Source: Nymphalis io (lineage: Eukaryota; Arthropoda; Insecta; Lepidoptera; Nymphalidae). Taken from it: a DNA stretch of 64,000 nt. A program made the translations under genes and the position numbers. The DNA is taken from the NCBI RefSeq assembly GCF_905147045.1, contig NC_065894.1, forward strand, positions 3,571,501-3,635,500, read 5' to 3'. Position 1 is the first letter of the stretch; every line of letters begins with the position of its first letter. A model generated the notes under the pieces. It saw only the letters and a list, made by a program, of their open reading frames with translations, was not told where the DNA came from and made no database searches. Below, one piece after another: positions 52,930-63,724 of the stretch.

Positions 52930-53985
52930 AAAAACTTCTTTATGAATAAAAATGAATGTTTGTATGTTTTGGGCCACCTTCAATTTTCCAGTCCATTTTA
53001 AATAAATCTAAAAGAACTTACACATTATAACTCTGAATAATTTGACAATCCAAAATAAAATAAAAATATCTCTTTCTAATTTTATATGAATAATTATTTT
53101 TTACGCTTTCATTCGTGTGGGCGTGTAAATAGGAATACAGAGTATTGATTACTCGCTGGCAACCATTTTGTATTCTGAAATAGAAAATATCCAATATATT
53201 TACTAAAATGTAAACTATCACCATGCCGGCTTTTACGACACGTGAATCTTTAACAGAGGCCGACAGATAGACCATCATTATTTAAAAAAAAAATGATGAA
53301 TTTATTCATATCCATAAATATCATAAAGGTCTTAAGCTTCGCATATTTAGTCATTGCTTAACGTAATAAATAATTTAATTAATATATAATTATTAATTTA
53401 ATTACTAATTGCCACAGGACGATCTTTAAGACGGCGTGTTTTTTTCTATAAATTTGTAATGCGTATTTTGTTTTCTTTTCTTATTTTTATTTTATATAAT
53501 ATAAAAATGACTGTACATAGCTTAAAATAAATGAAATATATAATAATTTTACTATAAAAAGCATCTTAAATTCTGCTTTTATTGCAGTTTGTACAAATTG
53601 ATAATGAAAAGACACTTAAAAACCAGCTTTTGTATATTAATATGCTGAATTAAGTTATTTTTATCAAGTAAGTCAAAAATATATTAAAAACTCTAGTAAT
53701 AATGAACTAAGAAAGAATTATATCCAAGTATCGGTTCAAGCAGAAATTCTTAATAGTTTTATATAAGAGAGTTGATTTGCTGAATGTAAATTCAAAACTA
53801 AATCCCTAAGTTTTCTCTTGAAACTTTGCACTAAGTACACTTTTAAAAAAGATAACGACCAATAAAAGTTGGAAGCGATGTTTCCAAATATTTGAACGCA
53901 AATTACAAGTGGTAAAATCAAAAACTCAGAAACGTATACCTCTCTTTTCTGCTCTTAAGAAACTTATCGCATCCTTTCTGAGATG
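52930..53985. other. AT-rich stretch without recognisable features
   Basis: Two minus-strand frames of 86 and 61 codons occur (53018-53278, 53736-53921); both look like AT-driven chance frames. Confidence 0.5.
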
Positions 53986-53987
53986 GT

Positions 53988-54066
53988 TGTGTATCTAGCA
54001 CATGTCAGAATTTCATAACCAATGCTTGCAGGTATCCTAACGATCATATCCACCGCACCATCTCGG
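53988..54066 (-). mobile_element. SINE-A scrap
   Basis: AGCACATGTCAGAATTTCATAACC and CTTGCAGGTATCCTAACGAT, then CACCATCTCGG correspond to the reversed body and head start with most of the middle deleted. Confidence 0.45.
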
Positions 54067-54069
54067 TTC

Positions 54070-55185
54070 TATATTATATTTGTACAGTATTACAATATTT
54101 AAATTTTAACTTCTACGTTTAACTTCTACGTATTTATGTTTGATCAATATCAATAGAATACATTGAGTTTACAACAATACCATTATTCGAAACCTTTCCT
54201 GCCTCAGGTTTATCAAGGAATGATTAACGCATAAAAATGTCTCAGAAAATCCCTATTCAATAAGAGTTAAAACTAATTTTATATATTTTGAGATAACTTC
54301 AAAATATAGACAAGGCAACAAAATTTTACTTTAACGTCGTTATTGAGTCCGCTTCTGTGTCAGATCAGGTATTCATGTATTTTGATATATTGGCGCTGAT
54401 TGTTATCATAATATTTTCAATTTATATGCTTTTAAGACCTTAATTTCTAACTCACTTTTCTCACACAACACACAATATAATTAGCTCATCAAATATAATG
54501 ACTAATATATTATATTTCTTGTCTATAATTACCTAGGCTTAGAATTAACTGGAATGCACCAAAGACTTGCAATAATGTTCCTATTTAAAATATCTGACTG
54601 GAAAAATATTTATAAGCTAGCCTCTAGACTAATTAGTCAATATAATTTATATTTCATTGAAATATAAACGAAATCATATCACTAATTTGCATAAATGTTC
54701 GAATGAGTAATTTTACAACTAAAATATCCAAATTGTTTTGTAAAGATGATTAGAGCCTCCGAATAAAAAATCTCCGACAATTATTGGCCCAATGAACACG
54801 TCCTTCGTCAAAGCGGCCATAACAAGGTATAAGAAGAATAGACAAACCAAACCAATACTAATCTGTTATATCGATCTCCAAATAAATTGCTTTAGTCGAC
54901 TTCGATGATTCTTTCCACCATTTTCCTTAACAGCTTCCAGTAATTAACGCCAATACTACGCACAGATAAATAATTATAATTGTACATGTATGTTAACCTA
55001 GATTTATATTTCGTTAAAGAATTAAAAAATATACAGATTTTAATTTATATGATAGTTTTTATGTATCGATTAGGAAAAAATGATGTTTAAATAACAAATA
55101 CAGTTTTTTTAATAAAAGTTCCCTAGATTGGCGTCTATTTTAAGAATATAGGTTAGGTTAAGGGATCAAAGCCTTACAGACAATG
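54070..55185. other. AT-rich stretch without recognisable features
   Basis: Bases 54735-54960 are less AT-rich (CCTCCGAATAAAAAATCTCC, AACACGTCCTTCGTCAAAGCGGCC) and unidentified. Confidence 0.5.
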
Positions 55186-55189
55186 TGTG

Positions 55190-55292
55190 CTAAGAAGTTA
55201 TGCCCAGTTTGTAATTACACTGGCTCACTTATCAGCTTAAAGCAATACAAAATATTACTGTTTGGCAATAAATTAAGAAATGCACATATTAA
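55190..55292 (-). repeat. Repeat-B fragment
   Basis: AGAAGTTATGCCCAGTTTGTAATTACACTGGCTCAC, CAATACAAAATATTACTGTTTGGC in family order. Divergent. Confidence 0.62.
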
Positions 55293-55350
55293 TGGTTAGT
55301 AGTGTAACCTACTCATGTTATTTAGTATAGAGAAATAAAAAAACAATCCT

Positions 55351-55638
55351 TAAGACTATCTTATCCGATGATCGTGGGTTCAAACCCGGGCAAGCACCAC
55401 TGTATTTTCATGTGCTTAATTTGTGATTATAATTCATCTCGTGCTTAACGGTGAAGGAAAACATCGTGAGGAAACCTGCATGTGTCTAATTTCATTGAAA
55501 TTCTGCCACATGTGTATTCTACCAACCCGCATTGGAGCAGCGTGGTGGAATAAGCTCCACAACCTTCTCCTCAAAAGGGAGAGGAAGCCTTAGCCCAGCA
55601 GTGGGACATTAACAGGCTGTTACTGTAAGACTATCTTA
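55351..55638 (+). mobile_element. SINE-A, 5'-truncated in the head, 13-bp TSD
   Basis: The element (55364-55625, 262 bp) is flanked by TAAGACTATCTTA at 55351-55363 and 55626-55638. It starts TCCGATGATCGTGGG, so box A is missing while box B GGGTTCAAACCCGGG, the body and the tail are present. The truncation shows it entered by incomplete reverse transcription rather than by copying an older whole insertion. Confidence 0.97.
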
Positions 55639-55639
55639 A

Positions 55640-58185
55640 TGCTGAGACAAAAACTGTAACAAATTACATGTTTGTTTCAAATAAATATACTATGTGATCA
55701 TATACTTATTCGAAATTCAAATAATCTAAAAATATTTCATCTTAAAATACACCAAATAGAAAATTTTAAAATTAATGTCTAAGGATGCTTATAAAAAAGC
55801 TCAATAAAGGTAGAAGAGTGAAGATCCATAACATTCTGTACTTCATAATAACATTAAAAACATTTGTATTAGTGTTCTATATACAAATATATTATCTTAC
55901 AATACATCAGAAACGCAATTAATTACACACGAGTGAGAGAATACGCCCCGAATAAAAAGTTCGTATGAATTGTCCGGACGTTGATTAATTATCACATATT
56001 TGAACGAACATTGTTGTGATTTAAGTTATTGTTTTATTTTCCTTCCAAATCTTTATCTGATCTTAAGTACATTATTTCAACAATTATAAAATAAATATGT
56101 ACAATATGATTATGATATAAAAAACAACTGACTGTATTAATATTATTTTAATGAGCATGCCGTGTACAAATGCTTAGGAATGTATATAATCTAGCTTAAA
56201 ATTATATAAATCGGTAATTTTAATTTATATCCTGATGGTATTCTATTTGTGCACCTATATAAAAAATATATACTAAAGGAAAATTATCTTTACAAAGTAA
56301 AAGTTATATTTAGTACAAAAAAGAATTGATGATTAACATACTAGTTATTTTATAATCCGCCTACCTAATGCTTAATATATTTTAATGCATTCCATAATTA
56401 CAAGCGTTTCATGCCGCTTAAAGAACGCATACATCATTTAATATCTTCAAACATAATAAAAAAATAAAGTTTAAAAAGAAAACTTTATTTAAGAAACATC
56501 GTATTGCATTAAAAAGCAATTCAATCTTTGTAATTTTTTTATTAATTTTTTATAAAATAAAATTCTCTGAAAATTTTATTATAAATCTGAAAATTTAAAA
56601 AGTTAAAAGAATAATTCTCACATTTAAATTATTCTAATATAATAAGATACATGGCTGAATGCAATATTGAGCGGATAAGACTTCACATCTCATCACTAAC
56701 AAATTCAATGGAATGAATTATATATAATATATATTATCATAATATAATTAATTATATTAAAATATTATCATAATATCATGCCTCACCTATGTATATTTTG
56801 GCGATTAGAAGACGACTATCAGATAATTAAATATATAATCTGTGCTTATGTATACTTATATGCTTTTTATGCTTATTTCTTTTTATTTTAGCAAAATAGC
56901 AAAGGTCAAAACAAAAACAAATTAGAATAGTCAACTTTTAAAATATACTTCCAACCCACAAATCCACAGTGAGGTCGCCGGATAAGCTGGCTTTAAAATT
57001 TTTGTTTATCTTTTTCATGCCACGCTCTCAATTTTCAGTGCTATGTGGCTTTGAGCCATCAAATATACACCCGTAATAAAATAGCGTTAGATTTTCCTTT
57101 CAATACATTCAGGCTCGATAAAACTGTATATAGAGAGCCGAAAAACCTTTTATTCCAAGTACATAGTTTTTGTATTACTTTTATTTCTAAATTTAAATTT
57201 AAACTGCAATTAAAAAGCTTTTAGAGTTTTTTTATATTTAAATATTTAAAGATATTAAAATTGAAATGTTATCTAGACTCATAAACATTGTATAATTTTT
57301 CTCAAAGTTTCTCAGGCTGTTTATAATATTACCACTAAACATTGCTACTTAAAATTGCTATAGCGATTATTTTTAAATGACCGATCAATTACTATTAAGT
57401 CAAATATTTTCATTAAAAATCAATGGAAGCTACACGGTTTTATCGCTTAGTAACAGGTTCGTAGCGTAAGTGATTAGACTCAAGATAAACGGCGTATCTA
57501 TCGGTCGATGATAGTTTTTGAAACTCTCGACTAATGTTTTATATCAAATTATGTAGTGAGAAAATATACTTTTTCTTCGTTAGCAAAAGACTTGAAACAA
57601 TTACGTCACAAAACTTATGAAAATATTTCTTACCTGTATACAATGCATACAAATCTTTTCTTAGGAATGAATATATTATACGTTTGTTTAGCACCTTATA
57701 TGAAAGTATAAGGAAACGAAAACCTTTCAAAATTTCCATAAAGCAAGTACAAAGGCATTGCACGATCAAAGATCTTTGCAATTTTATAAGCCATTGTTAT
57801 CGTTGTGATACATTAATATCAATTTTTCTAGACGGGCTTTAGGCCTTGACTGGGATATGAAAGCGTTGAATTACTGAAAATGTGGGATAAAATTTCGAGG
57901 ATGGAGCTCTTTATAAAGGTCTTGTGTAGATATTAATTTTCTTTAGCGAATGAAAGGATTTTTTTTTCTAATTAAATCCAAATATTATAAAGATATTACA
58001 CTGGACTTTGTTCAGTTCTGATCCATTAAGCTTAATACTACTAAGCTTATTTGATTCTTTTTATAAAGTAGTTGGCTTCAAAAGCTGCACATTGCAATTC
58101 CTGGTTTGAAAGACTTTTTCTGGACTATGTTTTATTTCTGGCACAAACATAAATTTTAAATTTAAATCATAAATTTTAAACATAA
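55640..58185. other. Long repeat-poor AT-rich stretch
   Basis: About 2.5 kb with no recognised mobile element or convincing gene. An 80-codon minus-strand frame (57539-57781) has no recognisable domain. 56930-57130 is less AT-rich. Confidence 0.5.
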
Positions 58186-58187
58186 AT

Positions 58188-58556
58188 TTGCTCTGAGGAA
58201 TTATTCTCTCTAATTCCTGCTTCCCCCTTCCTTCTTAAGTCCACGCGAGCTGGTTCTCGGTGTCACCGCCTAACTGTGGCATCAATTACATCGCGAACAA
58301 AGAAATTTGGCAACTCCTTTCTTTGTCGCACTTCCAAAAAATGGAATTCCTTACCAGCTCACGTGTTCCCCTCCTCTTACAACCCGGGTTCCTTCAAACG
58401 AGGCGTGAAGAGGCATCTTGCGGGCCGGCAAGGCGAAGGCGGCTAGTGCAGAACCTTTTTCCCGTCTGTACTGGCCGTCGTCGCGTTTGGACTCTACTAC
58501 CAGTTACCATCAGGTGGAGTAGAGTCATTTGCCCTCCCGGCAAATATAAAAAAAAA
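58188..58556 (+). pseudogene. CR1/jockey-type LINE, 3' end with complete tail (copy 1)
   Basis: It starts abruptly at GCTCTGAGGAATTATTC and encodes the C-terminal block SEELFSLIPASPFLLKSTRAGSR..., then RTSKKWNSLPAHVFPSSYNP, FKRGVKRHLAGRQGEGG and a TAG at 58444-58446. The tail has CTGTACTGGCCGTCGTCGCG, TTTGGACTCTACTACC, AGTTACCATCAGGTGGAG and CATTTGCCCTCCCGGC, and ends in an A-run (58547-58555). It is nearly identical to 61341-61595. The ATG-started frame at 58260 is out of register. Confidence 0.9.
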
Positions 58557-58557
58557 C

Positions 58558-58641
58558 AGCGTGTTGGGAAAAGCTCCTAACCGTCTTCTCAATCGGAGAG
58601 TAGGCCTAAGCCCACCAATGAGGCATTGACAGGTTTTAATA
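58558..58641 (+). mobile_element. SINE-A tail fragment after the LINE poly-A
   Basis: AGCGTGTTGGGAAAAGCTCC, TAACCGTCTTCTCAATCGG, AGTAGGCCTAAGCCCACC and GGCATTGACAGGTTTT align with the SINE-A 3' third. It follows the LINE A-run without a gap. Confidence 0.75.
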
Positions 58642-58644
58642 GAA

Positions 58645-59098
58645 TACTCCTAAGAAAACGTATCACTGTATGCGACTTTTAATGTTTCTATTTATGTGAG
58701 ATACAAAATGATTTTTTACAGAACTAGTAACTAGTACTATATTACTTTCGGATAATTATAATTATTTAATGCTGTGAAAAAAGGCAAGGCCTTTTTATAA
58801 TATAAATAATAGTTTAATATAATGAAATTTTTGACATCATTCGTCGGTCTATCAGTGCTTAAATTACCACAATGTTCCATTTGGAAGTAAAAATTGAATT
58901 GAAAAAGAATTGTGAGGATCAGGTTCCTTTTAATATTATTCATTACAGTTTAAGTATAAGTCAAAATTTTGGGCACTTTACTCGATGTTGATTGGTCATA
59001 TTCGTATATTTGTACTTCTTTGCTGAATACTTAATAGTTATAAGTTAAAAATATAATTATAGTAAAGGAAGAGCCTATATAGGTTCTGTTGGGCAAAA
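58645..59098. other. AT-rich spacer
   Basis: Nothing recognised. Confidence 0.5.
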
Positions 59099-59102
59099 AA
59101 CT

Positions 59103-59170
59103 TCAGGCTTGCTGATTATTCCATTTCGGGTTGGTGGGTACATGTCCACACATGTACCACTAAAATTTAC
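59103..59170 (-). mobile_element. SINE-A scrap
   Basis: GCTGATTATTCCATTTCGGG, TTGGTGGGTACATGTCCACACATGTACC correspond to the reversed SINE-A middle (TTATTCCACC...GCGGGTTGGTGGAATACACATGTGGC) with deletions. Confidence 0.45.
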
Positions 59171-59174
59171 CACT

Positions 59175-59575
59175 AAAATTTAAATAAAATCAGATCATCA
59201 GACAAGCAATCAGACAAGTAGCTTATGCACAATAAAGAGTATCTGTATTGTATGATATGATTGCCGGCAGACACGAGGTCGCAAGTCTATTGCGCTCCCT
59301 ATCATGCCTTTCTGTATGAAGGCATCAGATTGGATTCATTGACTACCTAAGCCGATGGCCAGAAATAAAGCACCGATAGGACGAATATAATTCTTTAACT
59401 TCTAAGTGCACTCCTCTATTCTATGAGAGTATTACTCTCCTCAATGATGCAGAAAGGCATTTGTTTGATAAGCAATATTAATTAATTTTATTGATAATGT
59501 TTTGGAAAATAGGTACCTTGTTTCCAGTTAAACTTGAGTCTATAACAAATTAACGTATTTTATTCTCGCTTAAAT
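59175..59575. other. Spacer with a dispersed inverted repeat
   Basis: ATGCCTTTCTG (59304-59314) and CAGAAAGGCAT (59450-59460) are perfect 11-nt inverted repeats about 135 bases apart. Bases 59260-59360 are GC-richer. No family recognised. Confidence 0.45.
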
Positions 59576-59579
59576 TAAT

Positions 59580-59700
59580 CGGCCTTACTTATAAACGTGT
59601 AGCGGGTGATCAATAATGTGTGCGTGAGTTAAACAATGCTGTGTCTCCTTCTTTCAAATGTCAAATTAATAATGACAGAAAAAGCGAGAGCGAGAGAAGT
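59580..59700 (+). repeat. Half of a MITE-like element related to 51.2 kb
   Basis: CGGCCTTACTTATAAACG (59580-59597) is the same terminal sequence as at 51193/51330, and AATAATGACAGAAAAAGCG (59669-59687) matches the interior AATAATGACAGAAAGAAAG. No second end was found downstream. Confidence 0.6.
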
Positions 59701-59942
59701 TAATAAATCAAGCTGAATATTTCTATGTCAATGACGCAATACTCAAATGAAACGAAAAATAATTTATTTAGAAGATTAAATAAAATTTACAATTATCACT
59801 AGCTCGATATTCTATAGCTTTTTCTGGCGTACGCAGTATACTTCACGAAAGTTTCTTAGAATCGATCGATCGAATGAATGAATGATTTAGGAACGAATAC
59901 ATAACAAACATATAAACGTTCTAATTTACTTATAAAGAAGAA

Positions 59943-60142
59943 GTTTTTTATATAACATAGGTAGGCGAGCAAACACGGATCACATGATGGTAAGAAATCA
60001 CCACCGCCCATAGACTAAGAAATAAGATTTTATGTCCCTGACTGAGTATTGCTGTTTGGTGGAAGAATTTCCGATGAGTTGATGGTATTTTCCCAGACGG
60101 GCTTTAGACTTTGCTTGGTGGACAAAGCCCACCAAGCAAAGT
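59943..60142 (-). repeat. Repeat-B copy ending in a hairpin
   Basis: ATAGGTAGGCGAGCAAACACGG, CACATGATGGTAAGAAATC, ACCACCGCCCATAGAC, TTGGTGGAAGAATTTCCGATGAG and CCCAGACGGGCTTTAG in family order with internal deletions. At its head end it carries the 14-nt hairpin 60108-60142. Confidence 0.83.
60108..60142. repeat. Perfect hairpin, 14-nt arms
   Basis: ACTTTGCTTGGTGG (60108-60121), loop ACAAAGC, CCACCAAGCAAAGT (60129-60142). It lies where normal Repeat-B copies begin ACTGGTGGTAGGGC. Confidence 0.95.
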
Positions 60143-60144
60143 TG

Positions 60145-60815
60145 TTATAACTAGCATGAATTCCCACTTTCATATATATTCATAATATTTATTAAAAACA
60201 TTATTGCTATTCATATACTTATAATTAAACGGAGAATTGTTTAATATATTAAGACGTAAATAATGAAGACGTATAAGTTATAATGACTTCAGTTTCAAAT
60301 AATGCCCTTAATTGTGAAGGCAGCCTTACTTTGTAATGTTAATTACAAGGAATATTCCAATTCGTAGTTATAATTAATTCGAATACATTACACAATCTTC
60401 AAATGATTCAAAACATTACCATTTCAATGGATTATATAACTTGTATTTAAAAATATATTGAATGGTCTTAAATAATAATCGATAATTTTAAGTTCATATG
60501 TTATAAATGCATATATTTTTTACAATAATTGAAAAGTAATTGCAATTTTCTATTTAAAAGAGTTTTTTTTTAGTCTATCCTGTTATATTCCATTATATTT
60601 TTTCAATATACTTTTTTATAAACTAATCCAATAAGTATTTTTTTCATCGTATTTATTTGTTTATCGTAGAGCTTAACGAGGTAAAAAACAATGTGGATCA
60701 AGTTTAAGCCTGTGGCTTTTACATCGTTAACTTTCAATTGTAACTGATAAAATATTTTAAAAAATGGTTTAATTATTCCAACCTTCGGTTTCAGTAGTAT
60801 TCAGTAGTAATGCTC
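60145..60815. other. AT-rich stretch without recognisable features
   Basis: Nothing recognised. Confidence 0.5.
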
Positions 60816-60819
60816 TATA

Positions 60820-61614
60820 GAATATCTTGTCATTGAACTCGATAGGACGTTAGAGCTCATCGCCAAATGGGGCTCTGATAATCTTGTTGAGTTTAATGCC
60901 AAGAAAACACAGGTATGCGCTCTCACGGCGAAAAAGTCAACATTTTCCCCTCTTCCCTCCCTCTGTGGTACTCCGCTGGTGATGCAAAGCAAAATCGCCA
61001 TGCTGGGGATTGACGTTCGTTGCGACCTTAGTCCAAGGGATTACATCGAGGCTGTTATAAAAACAGCTTCACGGAAACTCGGAGTTCTGAACAAGGTGCG
61101 GCGCTTTTTCACGCCACAACAACTGTGCCTGCTGTACAAAACACAGGTACGGTCTTGCGTGGAATATTGCTCGCACCTTTGGGATGGCTCCGCTAAGTAC
61201 CTACTTGAGGCCTTGGACCGGTTGCAGCGACGTGCCGTACGCATTATTGGCGACGTAAAGGTCACAAACACCCTTGAACCTTTACAATTGCGTCGTGAGA
61301 TAGCAGCACTGAGCGCTTTCTGTCGACTGTATCACGGCGAGTGCTCTGAGGAATTATTCTCTCTAATTCCTGCTTCCCCCTTCCTTCTTAAGTCCACGCG
61401 AGCTGGTTCTCGATGTCACCGCCTAACTGTGACTTCAATTCCATCGCGAACAAAGAAATTTGGCAACTCCTTTCTTTGTCGCACTTCCAAAAAATGGAAT
61501 TCCTTACCAGCTCACGTGTTCCCCTCCTCTTACAACCCGGGTTCCTTCAAACGAGGCGTGAAGAGGCATCTTGCGGGCCGGCAAGGCGAAGGCGGCATGA
61601 AAATTCAAATGTGA
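60820..61614 (+). pseudogene. CR1/jockey-type LINE reverse transcriptase, long intact frame (copy 2)
   Basis: The longest open frame of the window (about 264 codons if read from 60820; the ATG at 60979 is internal). It covers the part after the catalytic box: ELDRTLELIAKWGSDNLVEFNAKKTQVCAL, then IAMLGIDVR.., TASRKLGVLNKVRRFFTPQQLCLLYKTQVRSCVEYCSHLWDG, LDRLQRRAVRIIGD, LRREIAALSAFCRLYHGECSEELFSLIP and RFG-like KKFGNSFLCRTSKKWNSLPAHVFP. These blocks match CR1/jockey-type LINEs. It carries no frameshift or stop, so it is recent. It lacks the YADD box and upstream domains. The 3' end breaks off at the last codons (EGG) before the native stop and the frame reads on into MKIQM, so the element's own tail is missing. 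Confidence 0.93.
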
Positions 61615-62299
61615 TCAATCAATCAAAAATCAATAAATCTCGTTATACAACTACAGTCGTTTTTTTAAATATTTAACTGTCATTTATTTTATAACTAAAA
61701 ACTTTATATTGTTTATTCCAGTTTGTATTCCCCGTTGCGGATTAATTGATTTAAGTTTCTCATGGGTGAAGGTATGAACCATCAGGAGGCCTATCTTCTC
61801 GTGGGTTTTCCTAAAATAAATATATAACAATAAAAACAATGACTGCATAGCTTATATCGACGTATTGTACGACAAAGAATTATTATTGAAACACTACAAT
61901 AAAATAAAACGAAATACACATTATGAATTCAAGTATTTTTAAAGCATTTCAAATAATAGCCAGTAAAAAACCGCGTAATGGTATCCGTTAGGAATTCAAC
62001 CCGCTTTTCAATATTTATCTCAAAGCATCCGCGGCTCGAGAAGAATGTATGATGGAATACTCACCTCGGAAATTACTAATGAAATTCTCGAAATGGTACC
62101 ATTTCTGCTAATGCATTTTATTGTGAGCAGAATACACGATAAGAAATAATAAATTAATAATTACTTAATGTATACACAATGTGTTTTCACAAAGAATACT
62201 TTTATGTTTTGCAAGTGCTCACTTACCGTACCTTTTTCTAAGTGTATTCGTATTATTTATTACTTGAGAATATAATGTTACATAAATAATTGATAGATA

Positions 62300-62354
62300 T
62301 AAAATTACATAATGTTAACAATGAATTATATCATTGTTAAATTATGTAATTTTA
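62300..62354. repeat. Long hairpin, about 24-nt arms
   Basis: Left arm 62300-62324 and right arm 62331-62354 are reverse complements with a single one-base gap, around the 6-nt loop ATTATA. AT-rich, so partly expected by composition, but the length is unusual. Confidence 0.88.
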
Positions 62355-63073
62355 AATTAGAATAATGAAAGAAACCACAACATTCAAGGTGATATAATAT
62401 TTTGTTTAATGGATTTTAGTTGAAACAGATTGTGTGTGTACATATTGTTTTGCAAATATCACGTAAGATAGCATGTAAATCAAACAAACAATCAACTTAT
62501 TTTTCTAATAAAAATTGTCACAGAGAAATTATCTTAGTTAAGATAATAAGTTCATTTCGAAGTAGTTAAAAACAACATTCAAAAACGCTTAACCTGTTCA
62601 GAGCTTTATCTCAACCACAAATATGCACTTCCGACTGCATAGGTTAAATTTTCTTACAACTATTTTATATTATTAAACAGAACGAAATGAAAACAGAAAT
62701 AAGTTTTAAGAGCATCTAAAATTTACTGCTTATTAAAAATACTTTCTCGCTCACTTTATTTGAATACATGTTTTGTGGAGCAACTTTTATGTTGCACAAA
62801 CTACGAAGCCGTATTTAAATTAAATCCAGAATATTTCAGAATTTTCTGTCATAGAGAATGGAATTTTTTATGTCGTTATTGTAGTTATCTGAGAAAAAGT
62901 TAATAATATAATTGTACAAGAGGAAAACTTTAATTAAGAACAGTAATCAAATTCTCTTTTCTATTTTTAAACACGACTCCTGGCCGTTCGATACGTACAT
63001 TATTAAATTTAAGATTTGATGTTTAAAACTTACTTTTTTATAAAAATTAATTTCCGGACCAATTATACCTACG

Positions 63074-63313
63074 TATAAAAGGTTCATGCATTACATCCAT
63101 TGACAACCGAAAAAACGTTATTGGCACGTGGGAAAAATACCACCTGACATTTTCGGTCTAGATCAGAATCGAGAACCGTCCCTGAATCCAGGTGACGGGC
63201 TACCTAGCAATATACGAATAGGAAAACATTTCGCCTTCGTTCTTTTGCGATTTTATAAAATTGAAAAGAATTTTCAGGAGTCTGCTTTCAATATATATGT
63301 TGTTTCATTCTAG
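63074..63313 (+). promoter_or_regulatory. TATAAAAGG box upstream of a short frame (speculative)
   Basis: TATAAAAGG at 63074-63082 matches the TATA consensus well in otherwise ordinary DNA. An initiator-like ATCCATTG follows about 24 bases from the T. A frame of about 60 codons without an ATG near its start (from GTG 63128) gives KIPPDIFGLDQNREPSLNPGDGLPSNIRIGK-type text. I recognise no family. Likely chance. Confidence 0.15.
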
Positions 63314-63571
63314 GTATGTATATTTTTATAAGAGTAATATTTATTAAGCAATGAGCGTTAAGAGTTAATTTTGTGTGGACTCAAAACGGTTTTAATTATT
63401 TTGAATATTATTTTTATTTTAAATAAATATACAAACATTTGGAGTTATATATATATCAATTATTTGCTGAACCATGCTTTAACTAACAAATGTATTTTTA
63501 TAAATATCATTTTAATCATGAATACTTCCTAACAACTAAATTACAATACAACTACAACTAAATTTTTATTT

Positions 63572-63722
63572 GCTTAATTTGTGTCATCATCATAATTCAT
63601 CATAATTCATCTCTTGCTCAGCGGTGAAGGAAAACAAAGTGAGGAAACTTGCATGTACCTAATGTGTACATGTGTCAAATTTCACTGAAATTCTGCCACA
63701 TGTGGGACACTAACAAGACGTC
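63572..63722 (+). mobile_element. SINE-A body, truncated both ends, with a small duplication
   Basis: TGCTTAATTTGTGTCATCATC, CATAATTCATCATAATTCATCTC (a 10-base unit duplicated), GCGGTGAAGGAAAACAAAGTG, AGGAAACTTGCATGTACC, CACTGAAATTCTGCCACATGTG, then GGGACACTAACAAGACGTC. The part from the CCAACCCGC block to the CCCAGCAG block has been deleted. Confidence 0.82.
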
Positions 63723-63724
63723 AT

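Larger units (their letters stand above)
61620..63565. other. AT-rich stretch with one hairpin and a TATA-like box
   Basis: Contains the hairpin 62300-62354 (listed) and TATAAAAGG at 63074-63082. Near 61770, AACCATCAGGAGGCC and TTCTCGTGGGTTTTCC recall the tail shared by Repeat-B and the CR1-type LINE, but only weakly. Nothing else recognised. Confidence 0.5.

Noticed and set aside
58260..58580. A 106-codon protein at 58.26 kb, and its paralogue at 61.41 kb
   Set aside because: Both are out-of-frame readings of the CR1-type C-terminal region; the in-frame text is the one that matches.
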